A stretch of DNA of 64,000 nucleotides from Dermatophilus congolensis. Its GTDB lineage: Bacteria > Actinomycetota > Actinomycetes > Actinomycetales > Dermatophilaceae. The notes below the pieces were generated by a model. That model saw only the letters and a program-made list of their open reading frames with translations. It did no database searches and was not told where the DNA came from. Position numbers and translations under genes: made by a program. This document shows, in pieces, positions 17,885 through 26,509 of this stretch; position 1 is the first letter of the stretch, and every line of letters starts with the position of its first letter. The DNA lies in assembly GCA_030538115.1 (NCBI GenBank), contig JAUNUP010000016.1:1-64000 (forward strand), read 5' to 3'.

Positions 17885-18133
17885 ATGGACTGGCGTAACC
17901 GCGCTGCCTGCCTGACCGAGGACCCCGAGCTGTTCTTCCCCATCGGCAACACGGGCCCCGCCCTTCTTCAGATCGAAGAGGCCAAGGGCGTCTGCCGTCG
18001 TTGCGATGTCATCGACACCTGCCTTGCCTGGGCCATCGAGTCCGGCCAGGACGCAGGCGTCTGGGGCGGCATGTCCGAGGACGAGCGTCGCGCTCTCAAG
18101 CGTCGCAACGCCCGCGCCCGCCGCGCAGGCTGA
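17885..18133 (+). CDS. whiB1: WhiB-family iron-sulfur transcription regulator (WhiB1/WblE type)
   Basis: An 82-residue Wbl protein. Four cluster-binding cysteines are visible (Cys9, Cys37, Cys40, Cys46), followed by the turn GVWGGMSEDER and the basic DNA-binding tail KRRNARARRAG. The short N-terminus MDWRNRAAC and small size point to the WhiB1/WblE subgroup, which is essential and nitric-oxide-sensitive in mycobacteria and binds sigma factor region 4. AAGGAG lies 10 nt upstream of the ATG. It is monocistronic and ends at a shared hairpin with the convergent kinase gene. Confidence 0.93.
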   Translation: MDWRNRAACLTEDPELFFPIGNTGPALLQIEEAKGVCRRCDVIDTCLAWAIESGQDAGVWGGMSEDERRALKRRNARARRAG

Positions 18134-18191
18134 TCGCACCTCTCGCAAGAGCAGCAGCAACAGCACCACCACAGAACCGCATCACAACGCG

Positions 18192-18243
18192 CGAACGGCG
18201 CAGGCAACACTCCGGATCACCCGGCCGTTGCCTGCGCCGTTCG
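18192..18243. terminator. Long hairpin between whiB1 and the convergent kinase gene
   Basis: Perfect 17-nt arms (18192-18208, CGAACGGCGCAGGCAAC, and 18227-18243) enclose an 18-nt loop. The kinase stop codon (18217-18219) lies inside the loop, so the stem is partly coding for the kinase. It probably terminates both transcripts. Confidence 0.6.
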
Positions 18244-19776
18244 ACGTAGCCGGGCGGTGAAACGCACCATCGTGCCGCCCTCGGGACGCGCCGACCAAGT
18301 GATCGTGCCCTTGAGGTCTTGCACGAAGGCGCGAACGATCTGCGTGCCCAGACCCGAGCGGCCGGGCTTGAAACCCTCAGGCAGCCCTGCTCCGTCGTCG
18401 AGGATCTCGACCTCGAGCGAGCGCGGTTCCAGCGACGAGACCCGAAGCACCACAGATCCGCCCTCAGGACCGAAGGCGTGATCGACGGTGTTCTGCACGA
18501 TCTCGGCCAGCACCATCGCGAGCGCCGTCGCGTCGTCGGCGGCGAGGTCGCCGAAGCGCCCCTCCTTGGCCCACGAGATCGTTCCCCCCGCCACCTCGAG
18601 AATGGCGTTGACCACGCGCGTCGCGATCTCGTCGAACGCGACGACCTCCTCCAGGCTTCGGCTCAACGTGTCGTGCACGAGCGCGATCGTGGAGACGCGA
18701 CGCCCCGCCTCCACCAACGACGCCTGAGCCGACGCATCGCTGACCCGCCGGGCCTGTAGGCGCAGCAGGGCGGCCACTGTCTGCAGGTTGTTCTTCACCC
18801 GGTGGTGAATCTCGCGAATCGTCGCATCCTTGGTGAGCAGTTGCTGCTGCTGGCGACGCAGTTCGCTGATGTCACGGACGAGGATGATGGCACCCGCCCT
18901 GGCCCGGTTCTTACGCAGCGGGACCGCACGCATCGCGAGCACGCCGCCGTTGGCCTCGATGTCGGTACGCCAAGCAGCGCGGCCCATCGTCACCAGCGGC
19001 AAGGTCTCGTCGACCGTCGTGTGGTCTTCGAGCACGTCGGTGACGACCTGGCTCAGGTATTCGCCCTTGATCGTGCCGACGTGCCCGATGCGCTTCATGG
19101 CGCTCGTGGCGTTCGGCGAGATGAAGTCGACCACCCCGGCGGTGTCGAGGCGGATCACCCCGTCGCCGACGCGCGGGTTACCGTGCCGCTGGCTCTTCGG
19201 GTCGCCGGAGAGCGGAAAGTCGCCGTCGCGGATCATCGTGAACAGCGTGTCGGCCGACGAGCGGTAGACGAACTCCATCGGCCCGGGGATCCGTAGGTGC
19301 GAGCGGTCGGAATGCCGGGTCACCACGGCGATCGGGACTCCGCGATGCACGACTGGTACCGCCTCGAAGCGGCGGATCGGGCCGTCCATCTCGTGGCTCG
19401 CCGTGATCGTCGTACGCGACGAGACGGCCTGTTCGAGCACCATCTGACGAGTCGGGCGTGCCCACTTGCCCACCAGGTCGTCGTAGAAGAAGAGCGCGCC
19501 GGTGTTCGGGCGCACGTGCGCGGCCACCCGCCAGTTGAGGCTTCCGGGGCCGGGGGGCAGGTTCTCGGGTAGGCCCGACAGCACGTCGGTGTATTCCACA
19601 CCGGCTTCGCTGCCGTCCGCGTTCGTCGCGTCGGGTTCTGCGCGCACCCACAACAGCAGATCGGCCACGGACAGGTCGGCGATGAGCTGCCAGTCGGCGA
19701 TGAGCATGTGCAGCCAGTCGACGTCAGCGCTTCGCAGCGCCGGCGCCAGCCGCATGGAGTCTCTCAATCCCGACAT
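18217..19776 (-). CDS. pdtaS: Sensor histidine kinase of the PdtaS type
   Basis: A 519-residue soluble kinase. The N-terminal half is a GAF-like sensor domain (residues about 1-180), followed by a PAS domain (about 205-310, GVIRLDTAGVVDFISPNATSAM). A HisKA_2/HWE-type dimerisation motif follows (EIHHRVKNNLQTVAALLRLQ, the first or second His as phosphosite), then an HATPase domain (VLAEIVQNTVDHAFG, DDGAGLPEGF). There are no transmembrane helices. This matches mycobacterial PdtaS, which phosphorylates the RNA-binding antiterminator PdtaR; that partner is not in the window. The start ATG at 19776 has a poor ribosome binding site. Confidence 0.9.
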   Translation of the reverse strand: MSGLRDSMRLAPALRSADVDWLHMLIADWQLIADLSVADLLLWVRAEPDATNADGSEAGVEYTDVLSGLPENLPPGPGSLNWRVAAHVRPNTGALFFYDDLVGKWARPTRQMVLEQAVSSRTTITASHEMDGPIRRFEAVPVVHRGVPIAVVTRHSDRSHLRIPGPMEFVYRSSADTLFTMIRDGDFPLSGDPKSQRHGNPRVGDGVIRLDTAGVVDFISPNATSAMKRIGHVGTIKGEYLSQVVTDVLEDHTTVDETLPLVTMGRAAWRTDIEANGGVLAMRAVPLRKNRARAGAIILVRDISELRRQQQQLLTKDATIREIHHRVKNNLQTVAALLRLQARRVSDASAQASLVEAGRRVSTIALVHDTLSRSLEEVVAFDEIATRVVNAILEVAGGTISWAKEGRFGDLAADDATALAMVLAEIVQNTVDHAFGPEGGSVVLRVSSLEPRSLEVEILDDGAGLPEGFKPGRSGLGTQIVRAFVQDLKGTITWSARPEGGTMVRFTARLRRTAQATAG

Positions 19777-19823
19777 GTCGCAAGGGTAACGCCGCAGGCC
19801 CGCTCACCGGCGAGCCGCCTCGG

Positions 19824-22800
19824 TCAGGCCAGCACGGAGGCGGCGCGCACCACCCCCCGCAGGCTCCGGACGGCGACCGACACGGGGGCCAGCCCCACGT
19901 CCTCCAGCCCCTCGATGCTGCGCATCATCACCGCGAGCCTGGAGAGGATCTCGTCGTGGCTGCCGGCCCACGACTCCACCCGCTGCTCCGCGGGCTGGGA
20001 GGCGTCGGTGGAGGCGAGCACGACCCGCGTGATGCTCTTGAGGACGTCGTACAGGTCGTCGCGCAGCGACGCCCGTGCCAGGGCCGCCCACCTGTCTTCG
20101 CGATCGAGGTCGCCGACATGGTTGAGGAGTTCACCCACCCTGAACCTGCCGAGCGCCGCGAAGTACACGTCGGCGACGGCGTCGAGTTCGTCGTTAGCGT
20201 CGCGGGCACTCTCGGAAGCGCCGTCGGCCGTCCCCTTCTGAGCCTCTTGGGCCAGCTCGACGATGTCGAGGCACGAGAACAGGTACATGAGCGTGGCGGC
20301 CGAGCGCGCGGTCTCCTCCGGAACTCCTTGCTCGACCCAGCCCTGCATGGCGGCCTCGAACTCGGCGAGCTCCCCCTCGGGCAGCAGGCTCGAGATCCTC
20401 GGGCCGAGCTGCGCCACGGCACCGGCGAACCGATCGATCTCGGCGCCGATGTCGAGGGAGGCCGGCCGGTTGGTCACCCACCAGCGAACGGTGCGGTCGA
20501 GCAACCTTCGGAAGGCGAGGTACAGGGAGGCTTGCGTGTCGGTGGACACCACATTGTCCAGCGCCTCGACGGCGGCCAAGTACGAAGGCTGGTCGAAGAC
20601 CTCCGCAGCGATCGCGTAGGCCTGCACGATGCGGGCGACGGAGGAGTCCGTCTCTTCCTGGGCACGGAACACGAACGTGATTCCACCGCGGTTGACCAGC
20701 GCGTTGGCCAGCGAGTTGACGACGATCTCGCGGCGCAGCGGGTGCGAGGCGAGACGATCGGAGAACCGGTCGGTGAGCGCTGCCGGGAAGTACTCGGCCA
20801 CGTACCTGTCGAGCCACGGCTGGTCGGGCAGCGACGTCTCGATGAGATCGCGTTTGAGGGCGAGCTTCGAGTACGCCACGAGAACCGACAGCTCCGGCGT
20901 GGTCAGCGCCGAGCCGCGCGTGACCCGCTCCTCGATCACCTCGTCGCTGGGGAGGAATTCGAGTTCCCTATCGAGTTCTCCGCGCTCGCTGAGCCAGTTC
21001 ATGAACCGCAGGTGTGGCCCGACCATGCCCGAACGCTGCGCCTTCGCGTTGGCGAGCAGCACGTTCTGGTCGTAGTTGTCGCGCAGCACGGCGGCCGCGA
21101 TGTCGTCGGTCATCGAGGCGAGGAGTTCGTTGCGCTGTTTGCGGGTCAGGTCACCCGAGGCCTCGACTTCGCCGAGCAGGATCTTGATGTTCACCTCGTG
21201 GTCGGAGGTGTTGACGCCCGCCGCGTTGTCGATGGCGTCGGTGTTCAGCAGCACCCCGTTCAGAGCGGCCTCGATACGGCCTCGCTGGCTGAATCCGAGG
21301 TTTCCGCCCTCGCCGACGACTTTGCAGCGCAACTGGTCGCCGTCGACACGCACGGCGTCGTTGCCCCGGTCTCCGATCTCGGCGTTGGTCTCGGTCGATG
21401 CCTTGACGTAGGTGCCGATGCCTCCGTTCCAGAGCAGGTCGACCGGGGCTCGCAGCACCGCAGAGACGAGGTCGGCCGGTGTCATCGAGGCAGGCCCGTC
21501 GAGTCCCAAGGCGGTCGCCATCTGTGGCGTGACCTCGACGGACTTGGCCGACCGCGGAAACACTCCCCCGCCTTCGGAGATGAGGGCCCGATCGAAGTCG
21601 TCCCATGACGAGCCGGCCAACTCGAACAGGCGGCGCCGCTCGGCGAACGTCGATGCGGCATCCGGCTCCGGATCGACGAAGACGTGCCGGTGGTCGAAGG
21701 CCGCGACGAGCCGGATGTGTTCGGAGCGGAGCATGCCGTTGCCGAACACGTCACCGCTCATGTCGCCGACGCCGACCACCGTGAAGTCCTGCGACTGAAC
21801 GTCGACGCCCAGCTCACGGAAGTGCCGCTGCACCGACACCCAGGCGCCGCGCGCCGTGATGCCCATGCCCTTGTGGTCGTAGCCGGCCGAGCCTCCGGAG
21901 GCGAACGCGTCGTCCAGCCAGAAGCCGTACGAGATCGCGACCTCGTTGGCGATGTCGGAGAAGCTCGCGGTGCCCTTGTCCGCCGCGACGACGAGGTACG
22001 GATCGTCGCCGTCGTGGCGTACGACGCCCTCCGGCGGGATCACGGCATCGCCCTGACGGTTGTCGGTGAGGTCGAGCAAGGCGCCGATGAAGATGCGGTA
22101 CGCCGCGACGCCTTCGGCCCGCCACGCGTCGCGCTCACTCGGGTCGGGCAGCCGCTTCGCGTAGAAGCCGCCCTTGCTGCCTGTGGGCACGATGAGGGCG
22201 TTCTTCACCATCTGTGCCTTGACCAGGCCCAACACTTCGGTTCGGAAGTCCTCGCGGCGGTCGCTCCAGCGCAACCCGCCGCGTGCCACGGCCCCGAAAC
22301 GCAGGTGCGTGCCTTCGACCCGCGGATTGTACACCCACACCTCGACGGCCGGGAGCGGCTCGGGCACGCCGGGCACCTCGGCGGGGTGCAATTTGAGCGC
22401 CAGAGTCGCGCCCGCGCGGGGCGCATAGAAATTGGTGCGTTGCGTCGCCAGGATCACGGCGACGAACCTGCGCAGGATCCTGTCTTCGTCGAGCACAGAG
22501 ACATCGGCGAGCATCGCCTCGATGCCTTCGACGATCGCGTCGCAACGCTCACTACGACCTGCAGTGTCGTCAGCGGCCCCGTCGGTATCACCGGAGCGCT
22601 CGGCATCGGCCTGCGAGTCGGCCTGCGCATCAGCCGGTGCGAATCGGGCCTCGAACAAGCCGACCAGCTCGGCCGCGATGCCGGGGTTGGCCAGCATCGC
22701 GTCTTCGGCGTAGGCCTGGCTGTACGTCGTACCGGCCTGACGTAGGTAGCTCCAGATGGCGCGCAGGATCACGACCTGCCGCCACGACAGCCCGGCCTGC

Positions 22801-24803
22801 AACACGAGTGCGTTGAACCTGTCGGATTCGGCGGCTCCCTCCCAGACGGCGCGGAACGCCTCCTCGAACGGCAGGGTCGTCTCGCCGGTGGTCTCGGGCC
22901 ACAGCGCGCCGGAGGTGGCCCGCAGGCCGAAGTCGTAGATGTGGAAAGTAGCTCCGTCGGCTCGACGCACCATGTGCGGGCGCTCGTCGGTCACGCGAAC
23001 GCCCAGATCGGTGAACACCGGAAGCACGTCCGAGAGGGAGATCGCGCTGCGGCTGAACAGCTTGACCCGGCGCTCCTCAGGAGCCGCCCCAGGCATGTGG
23101 TACAGCACCGGGCGTACCGCCGCCCCCGGCTCCAGGGCCTCGAGGGTGGCGATGTCGGTGACCGCGACGCGCGGGGAGACCTCCTCCTTGTACGCCCCCG
23201 CGAAGGCCTTGCGGTACCGGCTGAGCAGCGTGGCGGCGGCCTCTTCACCGAAATGCTGTACGGCCGCCTCGCTCAGACCCTCGTCCCAGGTGCGCGTCGC
23301 GTCGATGATCCGTGCCTCGAGCTCGTCGGCGTCCACCGATCGCGCCTTCTCCGGATCGGCGGTGTGCACGATGAAGTAGAGCTGCGCCAGGCTCGATTCG
23401 CTCACGCGCGTGCGGTATTCGACCTCTTTACCGCCCAGGGCGGCACGTAGCAGATCCTGCATCCGCAGACGCACCTCGGTGTTGTACCGATCGCGCGGCA
23501 GGTAGACGAGGCACGTGACGAACCGGCCGTACACGTCGGCGCGCATGAACAGGCGCGTGCTGCGCTTCTCGCGCAGATGCACGACGTCGGTGGCTACCTG
23601 CGTGAGGTGGCTGACGGAGTCGTGAAAGAGCTCGTCGCGCGGATACGACTCGAGCACCCCGATGAGGTCGTTGCCGAGATGGCTGTGCGGCAGGTAGCCG
23701 GCCGCATCGGTGATGCGCCGCACCTTCTCCGCGACGAACGGCAGCATCGTCACCGACCACATGTAGGCGCGCGCAGTGAAGAGGCCCACGAACCGGTGCT
23801 CACCCACCACCTCGCCCGCCTCGTCGACCTTCTTGATGCCGACATAGTCGAGCCGGGCGCTCCGGTGCACCGTGGAGATCGAATTGGCCTTCGTGAAGAC
23901 GTACGCGACCTTTTCGCGAGCCTTGGCCGCGACCGCGTCTGTGATGAGAGTGCGCAGCGTCGGCTCGTCTCCCTCGGAGCTGCCGTCGTCGAGGATGCCT
24001 AGGCCGGAGCCGGGCACGCGCGCGAGGTAGTCGACCCCGTCGACCGGGTCGAGCATGTAATCGGCGGCGCCGATGAAGATGTACTGGTCGCCGCAGATCC
24101 AGTCGAGCAGTTGACGCGCCTGCTCGATGCTCTCTGGGTCGAGACTCGCCGGCGGGTCGTTCTCCAGAGCGTCACGCAGGGCGAGCGCCCGGTCGCGCAT
24201 CGGCTCGAAGTCCGCCACGGCCGCGTGCACGTCGCGCAGCACCGACCTGACCGAACGCTCGATCTCTTCCAGGTCGGGCAGGTCGCTCTCGCGGTCGATC
24301 TCGATGTGCATCCACGACTCGGCTCGCGCGTCGTGGCTCTCGTGCCCTTCGGTCTCGACGGTCGCCTCGGTCACCGAGAGCAGTTCGCCGTCGCTCCCCC
24401 GGCGCACCATGAGCTGCGGGTGTGCGATGAAGTGCACCCTGCGATCGATGCGGTCGAGCAGTTCAAGCACCGAATCGACGAGGAACGACACGTCTGCGGT
24501 GACCACCTCGATGACCGTGTGCCCCGAGGCCCAGCCGTCACGTTCGAGCGTCGGTGTGAAGACTCGTACCGAAGCTCCGTCATCGATGCGCGCCGCGAGC
24601 GCCCGGGTCGACAGAGCCGCCCCCGCGAGGTCTTCGGGCTCGATGTGCAGCAACTCCTCGGTGGCCACGTGTCGGTAGAAGTACGCGAGGAACTGCGACT
24701 CCGATGTGGCACCGGGGACTCCGGCGGAGGCGGCTTCGAGGTGGGCACGTCGCTGGGCGTCTTCGTCGGGCATCTCAGGCCTGCTTTCGCTCGCACCGGG
24801 CAC
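19824..24803 (-). CDS. gdh: Large NAD-specific glutamate dehydrogenase
   Basis: A 1659-residue enzyme of the GDH-180 class, which deaminates glutamate to 2-oxoglutarate with NAD. The long N-terminal region carries ACT-like regulatory segments (VSFLVDSVLELLDRIDRRVHFIAHP). The catalytic part near the middle shows RGGLRWSDRREDFRTEV, then KNALIVPTGSKGGFYAK with the substrate-binding lysine, and the NAD-binding VVGVGDMSGDVFGNGML. A large C-terminal helical domain follows. The GTG at 24803 or the ATG at 24773 could be the start; neither has a clear ribosome binding site. In mycobacteria this enzyme is controlled by GarA, which is not seen here. Confidence 0.95.
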   Translation of the reverse strand: MPGASESRPEMPDEDAQRRAHLEAASAGVPGATSESQFLAYFYRHVATEELLHIEPEDLAGAALSTRALAARIDDGASVRVFTPTLERDGWASGHTVIEVVTADVSFLVDSVLELLDRIDRRVHFIAHPQLMVRRGSDGELLSVTEATVETEGHESHDARAESWMHIEIDRESDLPDLEEIERSVRSVLRDVHAAVADFEPMRDRALALRDALENDPPASLDPESIEQARQLLDWICGDQYIFIGAADYMLDPVDGVDYLARVPGSGLGILDDGSSEGDEPTLRTLITDAVAAKAREKVAYVFTKANSISTVHRSARLDYVGIKKVDEAGEVVGEHRFVGLFTARAYMWSVTMLPFVAEKVRRITDAAGYLPHSHLGNDLIGVLESYPRDELFHDSVSHLTQVATDVVHLREKRSTRLFMRADVYGRFVTCLVYLPRDRYNTEVRLRMQDLLRAALGGKEVEYRTRVSESSLAQLYFIVHTADPEKARSVDADELEARIIDATRTWDEGLSEAAVQHFGEEAAATLLSRYRKAFAGAYKEEVSPRVAVTDIATLEALEPGAAVRPVLYHMPGAAPEERRVKLFSRSAISLSDVLPVFTDLGVRVTDERPHMVRRADGATFHIYDFGLRATSGALWPETTGETTLPFEEAFRAVWEGAAESDRFNALVLQAGLSWRQVVILRAIWSYLRQAGTTYSQAYAEDAMLANPGIAAELVGLFEARFAPADAQADSQADAERSGDTDGAADDTAGRSERCDAIVEGIEAMLADVSVLDEDRILRRFVAVILATQRTNFYAPRAGATLALKLHPAEVPGVPEPLPAVEVWVYNPRVEGTHLRFGAVARGGLRWSDRREDFRTEVLGLVKAQMVKNALIVPTGSKGGFYAKRLPDPSERDAWRAEGVAAYRIFIGALLDLTDNRQGDAVIPPEGVVRHDGDDPYLVVAADKGTASFSDIANEVAISYGFWLDDAFASGGSAGYDHKGMGITARGAWVSVQRHFRELGVDVQSQDFTVVGVGDMSGDVFGNGMLRSEHIRLVAAFDHRHVFVDPEPDAASTFAERRRLFELAGSSWDDFDRALISEGGGVFPRSAKSVEVTPQMATALGLDGPASMTPADLVSAVLRAPVDLLWNGGIGTYVKASTETNAEIGDRGNDAVRVDGDQLRCKVVGEGGNLGFSQRGRIEAALNGVLLNTDAIDNAAGVNTSDHEVNIKILLGEVEASGDLTRKQRNELLASMTDDIAAAVLRDNYDQNVLLANAKAQRSGMVGPHLRFMNWLSERGELDRELEFLPSDEVIEERVTRGSALTTPELSVLVAYSKLALKRDLIETSLPDQPWLDRYVAEYFPAALTDRFSDRLASHPLRREIVVNSLANALVNRGGITFVFRAQEETDSSVARIVQAYAIAAEVFDQPSYLAAVEALDNVVSTDTQASLYLAFRRLLDRTVRWWVTNRPASLDIGAEIDRFAGAVAQLGPRISSLLPEGELAEFEAAMQGWVEQGVPEETARSAATLMYLFSCLDIVELAQEAQKGTADGASESARDANDELDAVADVYFAALGRFRVGELLNHVGDLDREDRWAALARASLRDDLYDVLKSITRVVLASTDASQPAEQRVESWAGSHDEILSRLAVMMRSIEGLEDVGLAPVSVAVRSLRGVVRAASVLA

Positions 24804-25044
24804 GTCGACGAGGCGAACGACTCCTCGCCTCTGCGGCTCCGAGACACACGTGCTCGGGTGCAGGCCGTGCGCGGGATGCGCGCACGTGCAGGGGATCGGC
24901 GTCGATCTCCTCCAGGCTGAGTGTAAGCCGCGTCACGTTCAGGCGCGCCCCTGGTGTTCCACAACCCCGCACCGGCATCGCCGTCATCCACAGGGGTGTG
25001 GAGGGGGTCCGCCGGTCGAGCCGCGGCGCTCGTACGGTGTGCCT

Positions 25045-25251
25045 GTGACCGGCATCCCGACGAATCCACCCCCCACCCTCGCGCTGGCTCGGTTGGCCCG
25101 CCTGCCCGAGCAATGCGCGCCCGACTGCGGGCACGGGCTCACGCAACGCGATGTCGCCGCGGCCCTCGCCTCCCTGGCCGCGCGGGCAGCCGCGCTGCTA
25201 CCCGACCACCCGGAGAGGAATCGGCTGTGGGACGACCACGACGACCTGTGA
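25045..25251 (+). CDS. Small uncharacterised protein (68 aa), coupled to the next gene
   Basis: The GTG at 25045 opens a short ORF beginning VTGIPTNPPPTLALARLARLP. It has the pair C-x3-C in EQCAPDCGHG, then an alanine-rich helix (DVAAALASLAARAAALL) and an acidic end (NRLWDDHDDL). Its TGA overlaps the GTG of the next ORF (GTGA, 25248-25251), which supports both being real and translated together. No family recognised. Confidence 0.5.
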   Translation: MTGIPTNPPPTLALARLARLPEQCAPDCGHGLTQRDVAAALASLAARAAALLPDHPERNRLWDDHDDL

Positions 25252-25565
25252 GACTGCCCGACGACATCGATTCGTGTGCCTCGCTCGCGGGCGACCTGCT
25301 CGCGACGGCTGAGGCCCTCTCCGTCCGCGCGGAGAACGACGCGGCACGAGCCCTCGCCTGGGACACCGCCGAATTGGGCCGAGCCCTGGCCGAATTCGCC
25401 GACTGCGTGCGCTGGCTGCGTCACGAATACGGCGACATCGGCCCGTGGGACTCAGGCGTGCCCGACGACGATCCGCAGGCGCACCGCGCGGCTACCGAGA
25501 TCGGCAAGGCGCGTTCGCGGCTCCGGCGCGCGGCAGTGACGACTCGCCGCGGCGCGGGTCGGTAG
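25248..25565 (+). CDS. Small uncharacterised helical protein (105 aa)
   Basis: It starts with GTG at 25248 inside the stop of the preceding ORF. The sequence is strongly helical and acidic-alanine-rich (ASLAGDLLATAEALSVRAEN, DTAELGRALAEFADCVRWLR), with a basic tail (RSRLRRAAVTTRRGAGR). There is no signal peptide or membrane segment. The following DUF2505 gene begins 10 nt later, so the three probably form one operon. I do not recognise a function. Confidence 0.55.
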   Translation: MRLPDDIDSCASLAGDLLATAEALSVRAENDAARALAWDTAELGRALAEFADCVRWLRHEYGDIGPWDSGVPDDDPQAHRAATEIGKARSRLRRAAVTTRRGAGR

Positions 25566-25575
25566 TCTCCCTCGC

Positions 25576-26070
25576 ATGAAGATGAACGAGCGCTACCCCA
25601 TCCCCACCGACGCCACGACGGCGGCAGCGCTGCTGGCCCAGGAGTCCACGTACGCCGAGGCCGCTCGCCGGCTCGGGGCCACGTCGCACTCGGAGAGCGT
25701 GACGGCCGACGGCGACGCGTTCACGACCTCGGCGGCCATGACCGTGCCCACCAAAGGCGTGCCCGCCGTGGCCGCCAAGTTCGTCGGCGACACGATCTCG
25801 GTGAAGCACTCGGAGAAGTGGTCGGCTGCCGAAGGCGACGGTCGCCGGACCGCGCCGATGACCGTGGTGCTCGAGGGCCTGCCGATCCGGTGCGAGGCGT
25901 CGCTCACCCTCGTGCCGACCGGCGACACGTGCGAACTCGACCTCGTCGGCGAGATCACCGCATCGATCCCGCTCGTGGGCGGCAAGCTGGCTCAGGCCGC
26001 GGCCGACCCGCTCGAGGAGGCCATCGAGACCATCGCGGCCGTGGTCGGCGATCGCGCCTCGCAGGGCTGA
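25576..26070 (+). CDS. DUF2505 family protein (SRPBCC-like fold)
   Basis: A 164-residue protein matching DUF2505, whose members have a START/SRPBCC-type lipid- or ligand-binding fold. Features are ERYPIPTDATTAAALLAQESTY near the N-terminus, GDTISVKHSEKW in the middle and the closing helix LAQAAADPLEEAIETIAAVV. The start could be ATG 25576 or ATG 25582 (MNERY). It is the last gene of the short plus-strand run from 25045. Ligand and role are unknown. Confidence 0.8.
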   Translation: MKMNERYPIPTDATTAAALLAQESTYAEAARRLGATSHSESVTADGDAFTTSAAMTVPTKGVPAVAAKFVGDTISVKHSEKWSAAEGDGRRTAPMTVVLEGLPIRCEASLTLVPTGDTCELDLVGEITASIPLVGGKLAQAAADPLEEAIETIAAVVGDRASQG

Positions 26071-26104
26071 GGAGCGCCGCGGGTCTGAAGCGAAACGCCG
26101 CCCG

Positions 26105-26509
26105 TCACAGGGCCGCGAGCCGCGCCACCTCCACCGTTTCGGAGGCGTCGTACCACGACAGCTCGGCATCGTCGTCGTCACCGTCGAGTGCGACGTGCCA
26201 ACTGACGATGTCGGGCTGTCCCACGTCTGAACCACAGGTCACGGCACTGGGCCTGTCCACGTCGCCGAGCCACGTGACCGTGGAGGTCGCCACGTCGACA
26301 GCAGCCACGAGCGGGCGGCCCGGGCACGCCGCCGCGGCCTCCCAGAGGGCCTCGTACTCCAACTCCTCCTCGTCGACGGCCGGCAGGGCCGCCCGCAGAG
26401 CCAGGGTGACCGCGTGCGCGGTGAACACCGAGGGGTCGAGCCGTTCGCCGTCGAGGAGCCGGGCAGGCGCATCCTCGGCCAGGGCGAGGTAGACGCGCGA
26501 TTCGCTCAC
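26105..26509 (-). CDS. Uncharacterised DUF6912-like protein
   Basis: A 134-residue acidic protein that begins with GTG and reads SESRVYLALAEDAPARLLDG. It has an alanine-rich helix (AHAVTLALRAALPAVDEEEL) and the strand VAAVDVATSTVTWLG. It resembles the small actinobacterial family annotated as DUF6912. Its start overlaps the stop of the acyltransferase gene by 4 nt (GTGA, 26506-26509), so the two are translationally coupled. No catalytic motif is apparent. Confidence 0.7.
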   Translation of the reverse strand: MSESRVYLALAEDAPARLLDGERLDPSVFTAHAVTLALRAALPAVDEEELEYEALWEAAAACPGRPLVAAVDVATSTVTWLGDVDRPSAVTCGSDVGQPDIVSWHVALDGDDDDAELSWYDASETVEVARLAAL

